Below, one piece after another: positions 57,901-64,000 of a stretch of 64,000 bases of DNA; the stretch's first letter is position 1, and the number at the start of each line of letters is the position of its first letter. The DNA comes from Nematostella vectensis (taxonomy: Eukaryota > Cnidaria > Anthozoa > Actiniaria > Edwardsiidae): positions 4,021,501 through 4,085,500 of the forward strand of contig NC_064043.1 in NCBI RefSeq assembly GCF_932526225.1, read 5' to 3'. A model generated the notes under the pieces. It was not told the DNA's origin. It was given only the letters and a program-made list of their open reading frames with translations, and ran no database searches. Both the position numbers and the translations under genes were made by a program.

Positions 57901-58099
57901 ATAAAAGCCATCAAAAATAAACCAAGCACTTCTTTTTCTACAAGGCTAGTCTTGTTCACGCACTTTACGCTAATGCAGTTGGCGCCCAAACTTAATTATA
58001 AACACTTACGATACGACGTAAGATTTCACTTCTTCTCGGAGAGCTGCTAGCCAGTATGACTGTCTTTGTATTTAGGCTTTCAAGTATCGGCTCCAGCAT
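48939..58099 (-). CDS. Maf-type nucleoside triphosphate pyrophosphatase
   Basis: House-cleaning enzyme that hydrolyses non-standard or excess nucleotides to monophosphates (family: Maf, as in the N-terminal half of human ASMTL). Seven exons: 58099-58010, 57640-57500, 56835-56794, 56624-56560, 55769-55708, 55264-55159, 49071-48939; all borders GT..AG, phases agree, 212 residues, the full length of a single-domain Maf. Motifs: [20 protein letters not shown] (start, nucleotide site), [10 protein letters not shown] with the catalytic Asp, [20 protein letters not shown], then [29 protein letters not shown] split by the last intron, and [11 protein letters not shown]. No methyltransferase domain follows, unlike ASMTL. 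The last intron is 6.1 kb, of which 4.4 kb is a Ty3/Gypsy element in the same orientation. Confidence 0.92.
49190..49463. repeat. Dispersed-repeat end followed by two tandem copies of about 100-118 bp
   Basis: AACTAGACCCTGYGCGCAGG begins copies at 49246 and 49364; both run to CTACTGCCCACCACCTT. The segment before them (GGGCCGTAGCAGGGGGTGCG at about 49191) matches ends of repeats at 54918-55020 and 56131-56486, so it belongs to one repeat family in the introns of the Maf gene. Confidence 0.75.
49702..49854 (-). repeat. Ty3/Gypsy 3' LTR (153 bp)
   Basis: TGTAAT...ATTACA, identical by eye to 53934-54086. The 5-bp target duplication TAAAG precedes it (49697-49701) and follows the other LTR (54087-54091). 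A polypurine tract (GGAACGGGGAGA on the minus strand, 49866-49855) abuts it. Confidence 0.93.
49937..53901 (-). pseudogene. Gypsy gag-pol, open except for two single-base frameshifts
   Basis: The first frame (53901-52018) holds gag with two CCHC zinc knuckles ([14 protein letters not shown] and [14 protein letters not shown]), a protease with DTG ([12 protein letters not shown]) fused in the same frame, and the RT with YIDDILITG. The second frame (52073-50820) holds the rest of the RT, RNase H ([22 protein letters not shown]) and the HHCC zinc site of integrase ([25 protein letters not shown]). The third frame (50776-49937) holds the end of integrase ([20 protein letters not shown]) and a proline-rich tail. 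Each frame change equals one extra base: the first near 52096-52100, the second at an A7 run (50852-50858). They could be mutations after insertion or sequence errors. Confidence 0.85.
53934..54086 (-). repeat. Ty3/Gypsy 5' LTR (153 bp)
   Basis: Identical by eye to 49702-49854; starts TGTAAT and ends ATTACA in plus orientation. Transcription of the element would run from here toward lower coordinates, the same way as the Maf gene. Confidence 0.93.
54918..55020. mobile_element. Dispersed repeat fragment (TAGCAGG family)
   Basis: Short block around a poly-C run, ending GGCCTGCTACGGCACTG. The end is the reverse complement of the GGGCCGTAGCAGG start seen at 49191, so these are likely terminal inverted repeats of one family. 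Confidence 0.45.
56131..56486. mobile_element. Dispersed repeat (TAGCAGG family), near complete
   Basis: Begins ATAGGGCCATAGCAGGGGGT and ends GACCTGCTACAGTTCTGCAT; the ends are inverted repeats of each other (about 15 bp, imperfect). About 355 bp, non-coding, in a Maf intron. Confidence 0.5.
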
Positions 58100-58278
58100 A
58101 ATAAATCGCCGATCTTAAGTTATAAAATCTAAACACGCTCGATGGTGTAACTTTGAAAATCGCAAAATTCAGTTAATAAACAGGCGTTCCAAATAGTCAG
58201 AGTGAGGGACTGGTTTATGCCACAGGTAACCCATAACGAGATAAGTACTGTGGCCCACAAAAGCATTGCAAAAAAAAA

Positions 58279-58437
58279 TTCTTCACGGCAAAACTTTATT
58301 ATCTCACGGCAAGACTTTATTATCTCACGGCAAAACTTTATTATCTTACGGCAAAACTTATTTCTCCACGGCAATTTTTTTTCTTCACGGCAAAATTAAT
58401 TTCTTCACGGCATTCTTCACGGCAAAATATTTTCTTC
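58279..58437. repeat. Minisatellite of about 23 bp upstream of the Maf gene
   Basis: Six to seven units of the form TCTCACGGCAAAACTTTATTA. The second half is less regular. It starts about 180 bp upstream of the Maf start codon. Confidence 0.8.
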
Positions 58438-61065
58438 AGAGTTGAGTTGGGATTAGTGGAAAATGAGGATCGGCCGGGAATCTGGATTAGGACTCGAGGA
58501 TTCCGACTCACGGGGATCTTTTTTTCGTATCTTGCGTTACCTTCCTTTTTCAACTACAAATAAGTTTACGACCTAAATTCAATTGAAAATTAGATATCGT
58601 GGAAAAAGGACAGTGTTAGACAATGCTTCAAAAAGAAATGACCCAATTTTTGGCGGCCAAAAAGAGGGGTGTCTTGCCCCTTTTTATGCGCCTGAAAATT
58701 TATCTTTTTTTGGGGGGGGGGATATTTGGGGAATCACTCAATCAAAAGAGCAAAAATGAAATTATAAAGGCCTAAAAAGGACGAATACAATGAAGGCTTT
58801 ATTGATGTATTGAGCCTTAGAAAATTATTGATAAAAAATACTGGACTAATGCCATCAATCGACATGGCGCGCGGGTAATACCAAAGTGTCCCTCTTATTT
58901 TATGCTCTCTTGGATTCATAAAATGTGAGAACAGAAGTGTAATATGGAAAGGGTCGCCTACCCTATATGGTTTTTAGAAACATAAAGTTTTCTTATTCCT
59001 GTGGAACTTCCAGTTTCATTTCTGTATTAAAAGGTCGTTTTTTCATTGTTTTGGTTGTGCGCAGAAAAAAATGTGCGATTACCACATTAGTCGCTTAATT
59101 TATATTTTGTTTACGTTGGCCCTAAGCCTTAATGGATGGTTTTGGGTGCTGTTTAGAAGCTCTTAGTAATCGTGTTTACCGCTTGCTATTATCACACAAC
59201 AGTCGATGATTGTACATCCTTTGCGTCGGGTCTCTACCAGAAAGGGGTCCGATAGGAAATGCCGAGGTCGTAATAAACCTGCTGTGATAAACAGTTGACG
59301 AGTTCCCATTTCCCCTGAAGCTAAACTACCCCGCCACAAAAGACAGCGGGAGTTCAGGGAATATCGTTCAGAAATATCTCTTTTTCCATCACGCTTTTTG
59401 TCTTGCTCCCAGTGATAGCTTTTTGTTTGGTCTTCTGTCTGCTATCATTTACTTGATTGACTTTGTGATATTTGCTCAGTAATTAGTACTTGATTGTGCA
59501 GGCGTAATGTTTGTCTGTGCTATTTGACAAAGTGATTACGTCTGCCTCTCGTAAATAAAAAAAGGACATAAAAAGGATATAAAAAACGTAGAAATGGCAT
59601 CAATATCCAAAGCATATTAAATAAAATCGCCCAACCTCAATATAAGGGCCCCCGAATGGTCTTTGGCGAGCACCCCGTTTTTTATGCGAGACCGAGCATT
59701 TTTAGTTGTTTAATAAATCGAGCAACCTGCACATTCAAAAATACAATGCGAGCACGGCGGAAAAAAATGCGCGAGCATGCGAGCATTGGCCAAAAAATGC
59801 GAGCACATCGAAATTTCGGGGGACCATTCCGAGGCCCTAATATTTGTGTGTGTGTCAAAACTTTCTTCGTTTTGTTTTTGTGTCCGCGCCGTTCATGGAG
59901 AACCCATATTTGTTTCCATATTGTTTCAGGGAACATCAGCGTGAGGGCAGATCCTGTCTAGTAGGTAAGTGATCGAAATTTTGAAAAGAGAGGAGATATC
60001 AAATGCAAAAAGTAGAATTGCTATTCTTGAGAAAAACAGTTTTTTTTTTTCGGTCGGGTTGCCCGGGGGTGGGGGAGGTGGGTTGCGCGTCTTTCGATGT
60101 TTCGCGTTCTGTGGCTTTGCCAAGTCTAGAGCAAGAGTCGGGATTAGCTTTTTAACGTTTTATTGAATCATAAAAGTGTTTGCCTATGGTGTTACTGCTC
60201 TGAGCAAACTACCAAATATTAAATAATGATATAGTGATTTTATATAATGCTCACTTTAAAAGCATCTCGCAACTGGCTTTCATACTTAACGACTTTTATT
60301 ATTGATATTATTAGATACACCATTCCAACAAGTTCTTCCCTTCACGGTGCTCCAACATCCCATGCATACTTTATCAAACATCCGACGCTGTTAGCTTAAC
60401 ATTTGATAAGTAGAACGTCATGTCCCTTTTTTTTCCTATATGCATTTGTTGGATAACTTTTTTTGTTATCGAATTGTTCTTAAATGGATTTTACTGTTCC
60501 GCTTTCAACGGTAGCAAAAGGATATTTAAAAGAGCTGGCAGAAAGAAAACAGAGGGATAAAAAATAGAACAAAACGTTGCGTCTGGAAGCGATATTTAAA
60601 TGACAAACGTCTATCGAAATCAAGATAAAAGACTAACGCTTTATCATGACCGCGATTAAAACATGAATGTGAGAAAATTGCGACGGCTTTTAAATTTTTT
60701 TGGTAACAAGTCATTAGTTTGTCTATCTGATTAAAAACGAAGAGCCCTCGTGAATTAGCCTTAAATTTGTTGTGTAAACTCTCTACTAATTTCGCACACC
60801 CAATAAATCATTTGACGGCGCTTAAATTCAAACTTCTGAAACAGATGTCCCAGATATAGTTTAACCGTTAATACAAAAAAAGAATGGAGGTATATTTATT
60901 TCTACAATATCGGAATTATTTAGCGGAAAGTTAGCAGGTGTACCACCTCTGAACAAACTTATCTCATATTCAAATAAAATAAACATTGCGCTTGTGTAAT
61001 GTGCATGCGTCTCTATTTACTTATGGGTCTTGTTTCAGTAAAGGAAGAGAAATGGTTCATCTCTC
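58438..61065. other. Gene-poor stretch
   Basis: No gene was recognised. A block at 59690-59840 repeats the word GCGAGCA (ATGCGAGCATTGGCC and similar) and looks like transposon debris; its 101-codon plus frame shows no domain. The rest is AT-rich. Confidence 0.45.
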
Positions 61066-62160
61066 TTAGCCGGCAGTGTTGTCGGGTGCTGTGACTTCTG
61101 TTGCGCTTAGTACAGTACGAGGATCAATAGTTCTACAGCCCCTTAGACAAATGACTCCCTTTATCATCATTTCATATTCTCTTCTAAATGCGCGACTTGC
61201 TAACCCGTAAATCAGAGGGTTTATCATGCTCGATATATAGATGAGAAACATATAGGCCATGTATACTTCTCGATGGTAAATCGGTTTTCCATTTGCTGCG
61301 TCCAGATAGTCAATTATGCTTACTGGCATCCAACAAGAGACGTAACCGAGGAACACTGCCCCCAAAGTTTTCGTAATCTTAGTTTCTTGGACATGTGCGC
61401 GAAGTTCAGCTCTGGTTGCGTTTGCTGAGGTGAATACTTTGTTTGTCCTTCTCACTTCACGAAATACAGACAAGTAGCAAAAGGCGATAATATTCAGTGG
61501 TAGTCCAATAAATAAAGCTTCCAGGAATACGGTGTAGGGGATATTAGACTCGAACCGGTACAGGCACATGGCTTTCCCGGGCTGAAAATCGTACCCCCCG
61601 GAATAAAAAAACAGAGGTGGGATAGAACCCGCAAACGAATTGAACCAAATAATCAAAAGATAAATTCTCGTCTTTCCTTTAGAGAACCTGATTTGGTACT
61701 TCGCAGGTTTCACGATGCAGAAAAACCTATTCACGGCAACGAAGAACATAGTGTTCAAGGAGGCAAGACCAAGGTTGAACGCAAAAAAACCTTGAGCTTG
61801 GCAAAACCTCTCTCCAAAAATCCACCTTCCATGGATTAGTGTTCCTAAGGAGTAGGGCATACAGAGTGAAGCCATAAGTGCATCGCTGGCCGCCAAAGTC
61901 ACAACGAACATGTTTGAAATTGTTCTCAAGCGGCGATTTCGGTAGACGGCGGAGAACACGAGCAGGTTTCCTGTCAAGCTAACACACAACACCGTACACA
62001 GCAAGATAGACTCAACCACTACCAAACTTTCACTGCGAGAACTCAGCTCTGATTGTAGTCCTTGTTTCGCGCCTAAATCCATGTCTTTAGCTTCTTTCGA
62101 ACTAGTGTTTACCTCCGACTTGCTTAGAGATATATTCAAGAGGGTCATTTTGAAGGTCAT
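61066..62160 (-). CDS. Class A (rhodopsin-family) G-protein-coupled receptor, intronless
   Basis: 364 residues, seven membrane segments. N-glycosylation sites at Asn9 and Asn18. Landmarks: GN in TM1 (Asn65), LAASDAL in TM2 (Asp93), Cys120 and Cys199 for the extracellular disulphide, NRF at 144-146 in place of DRY, Trp172 in TM4, CWMP at 276-279 in TM6, NPLIY at 314-318 in TM7. Basic helix 8 (RAFRREYEMM) and two cysteines (CLRGC) could be palmitoylated. The position of the opsin lysine is Tyr308, so it is not an opsin. NRY/F is typical of melatonin-type receptors, but the TM7 motif NPxxY is the ordinary form rather than their NAxxY, so I leave the ligand open. Single-exon receptors are common in cnidarian expansions. 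A second ATG four codons in is possible. Confidence 0.88.
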   Translation of the reverse strand: MTFKMTLLNISLSKSEVNTSSKEAKDMDLGAKQGLQSELSSRSESLVVVESILLCTVLCVSLTGNLLVFSAVYRNRRLRTISNMFVVTLAASDALMASLCMPYSLGTLIHGRWIFGERFCQAQGFFAFNLGLASLNTMFFVAVNRFFCIVKPAKYQIRFSKGKTRIYLLIIWFNSFAGSIPPLFFYSGGYDFQPGKAMCLYRFESNIPYTVFLEALFIGLPLNIIAFCYLSVFREVRRTNKVFTSANATRAELRAHVQETKITKTLGAVFLGYVSCWMPVSIIDYLDAANGKPIYHREVYMAYMFLIYISSMINPLIYGLASRAFRREYEMMIKGVICLRGCRTIDPRTVLSATEVTAPDNTAG

Positions 62161-64000
62161 GTGACTTATCTGCTTTTTAGATGGACTCGATTTTGCCTCG
62201 ATAGATTCCCGGTTTGTTAATGTAGAAAACGCAGATACTACGAACCAGAAAGCAAAGGTGCCGAATGCTGTGGGCTGAAATTCAAGCCGGGTTCATGAAA
62301 CGAGTCGGTTCAAGGGTTTGCATCTTGTACAATCACGTTCATTAGTGATCGGCCAATCAGCTAGGCACACTTCTAACAGGGGCGCTAACCCGAACCATAT
62401 ATTTCAGCTAGCTGTCGTACCTAAAGGTCTAGTCTGATGCCTGAACTGTCATTTATCCGTATCGGAGAACAAACAAACGGAAATAAAATACTAAATATTT
62501 GGCATATATTCTGATTGCCTTTAAAATAGGGAGTCGTTTGATTAGCACCCCAATGCAATGACTTGGTGAAAAGGCGAAGCTATTTATCACTTTAACTTCT
62601 CGCCATACACGCGAAGAGTCAAGTCTTTTGCAGGCCCCAGACAGATAACCCAGGCCGCTTTATCTTCGCAGACGTTCTGGAAAAAGGCTTTTTAGAGAAA
62701 TGCTGTTAAAAACACTGATTCCCAAGGCTGATAAATTGATAGCGATGCTCTCAATGTGCGCCAGCTTCCGTCGTATGGGTTCCGTCGGTATGTACGTATA
62801 TGGAAACGCGTGAGAAACTTTATCATCTTGAAACTAAATGGCCCTGCAATTTCAGCAACGAAACAGGTGAAACCATAGCTAACAACTATGGTGAGACCCA
62901 GGATTTAGGCGGATAATTATTTTAACAGCTTTCTTGTGCTAATAATTATAAAATGCTCACAAGCTGTTAATGTGCTCAAAGATGACATTTTGTCTCAATA
63001 TATTAAAAATCTCTCCTTTTTACTAATACTTATGCTTTCTATTTTTTATGTCAAGATCACTTTCAACAATGATAAAGTGCACAAGTTGCCCCTAAGGGCG
63101 ACTCTATGCTTTTCACAATAAAATGCTCTGTTTGACCGTCTTCAGTATTTTGATTTGTTTTTTTATGTACTGTAATTGATGACGGCCGTAATTGGCTTTA
63201 GCTACTGCCTACAAAAGGCTTAAAATAAGGAAGAAAAACATGCATTTGATAAAATCTAAACTTTTTTATAAACTGTGGGAAAAACGCTGGTAGTTTTAAC
63301 ACACCATTCTTTGGATAATCTTAATCCTTTTAAAAGTAGGCTTGATCCTCTCAAAGCATAATTCTGAAATCCAAAGACGTTTTCTGGCTTCGTGGTGCTG
63401 ACCTGCAAGACGTGGTCCACGCTTTTTAACAAGATTCAAAAGCGTGGAAACGTATTAGTTTTTTTTTCTGTTGTTGTATGAACCGTATGAACTAATAGAA
63501 TGTTAAACTTTTTCATTTTTGGGGGGTGTCCACAGACAAGTTAAGTGCAACTAGAAAAATACGATTCTTTGGCAATCACTCAGAGCGGGCGATAAAACCA
63601 TGCGTCAACCTAATTAGGGATCGTCAATATTTCGGTGATAGTGGAAGGTAACTGAAATTTGGCTATGCATTTGGGCTTATGGTCTTGCTTGGTCTTCGTA
63701 TAATTGACTGGCCCACGGGATCGGTATTCAGTAGAGTCCCTTAGAAGCTATGTGAATGACCACAAGGTCACGGATGTTGTGCGAATGTTTGCAATTTCCA
63801 TCGCTTTTTATTACGGAAATTACCCAAAAGATGCTCGTAAAATTGCGGACTGGTCTTGTCGATAGAAAAGACATTGATGCTTAGGGCGTCGTTATCCGTA
63901 CTTTTCAAAGCTTATAATCTGGTAAATTATCGGAAATAGCCCTATTTTATGATTTTGGCTTCAGGGGGGGGGGGGGGGGGGGGCAATCTTATGATCAAAC
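62161..64000. other. No gene seen
   Basis: Upstream flank of the GPCR gene and beyond. Only short frames without domains. A poly-G run of about 18 lies at 63966-63983 near the window end. Confidence 0.45.

Noticed and set aside
48939-58099. ASMTL orthologue with a methyltransferase half
   Set aside because: The gene stops right after the Maf domain (stop at 48939) and no methyltransferase exon lies on this strand nearby.
59656-59961. 101-codon plus-strand frame
   Set aside because: It runs through GCGAGCA-type repeat debris with no domain or splice pattern.
61066-62160. Opsin
   Set aside because: The retinal-binding lysine position in TM7 is Tyr308.

Overview
The window is eukaryotic nuclear DNA. 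Its coding genes are split by many introns with GT..AG borders, it is AT-rich, and it is dense in short inverted-repeat transposons, minisatellites and retroelements. The animal gene set (a cytosolic alpha-mannosidase, an RNA polymerase I subunit, a furin-type convertase, family-31 glycosyltransferases, a rhodopsin-class receptor) together with the repeat style suggests a cnidarian, most likely an anthozoan such as a sea anemone. That assignment is inference; no sequence search was run.

Layout. From 191 to 12818 (-) lies a MAN2C1-type alpha-mannosidase: sixteen consecutive exons, then a 6-kb stretch where at least one exon could not be found, then one more exon. That stretch holds a small secreted-peptide gene (+, 2331-2988), LINE debris and a 22-bp E-box minisatellite. 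A promoter-like inverted duplication (12855-13123) separates MAN2C1 from a divergent two-exon secreted VWC-domain gene (+, 13553-15302). POLR1E (-, 15693-21710, 12 exons) follows, sharing a CCAAT-rich divergent promoter with a seven-exon CRAL-TRIO lipid-binding gene (+, 22043-26473). A gene-poor stretch leads to a two-exon subtilisin-like proprotein convertase (-, 29289-32759). Next is a head-to-tail pair of Penelope-like retroelements (33149-38732), then a gene-poor 4 kb.

Two GT31 glycosyltransferase paralogues stand head to head (42867-44672 -, 46577-48179 +). A Maf-type nucleotide pyrophosphatase gene (-, 48939-58099, 7 exons) carries a recent Ty3/Gypsy insertion in its last intron. The window closes with an intronless class A GPCR gene (-, 61066-62160) and about 1.8 kb with no gene seen.

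The genes do not form one pathway; they are ordinary neighbours, several arranged as divergent pairs. The most unusual signals are: (i) a splice-donor-containing 35-bp unit amplified about 16 times inside POLR1E, plus a second, independent duplication of an exon/donor segment around a MITE in the same gene; (ii) a charged insertion of about 100 residues inside the P domain of the convertase; (iii) a 2A-type NPGP motif near the N terminus of an intact Penelope-like ORF, together with a hammerhead-like motif repeated once per element copy; (iv) a candidate amidated-peptide precursor. All exon coordinates were worked out by hand from splice sites, phase and resemblance to family consensus, and have no transcript support.
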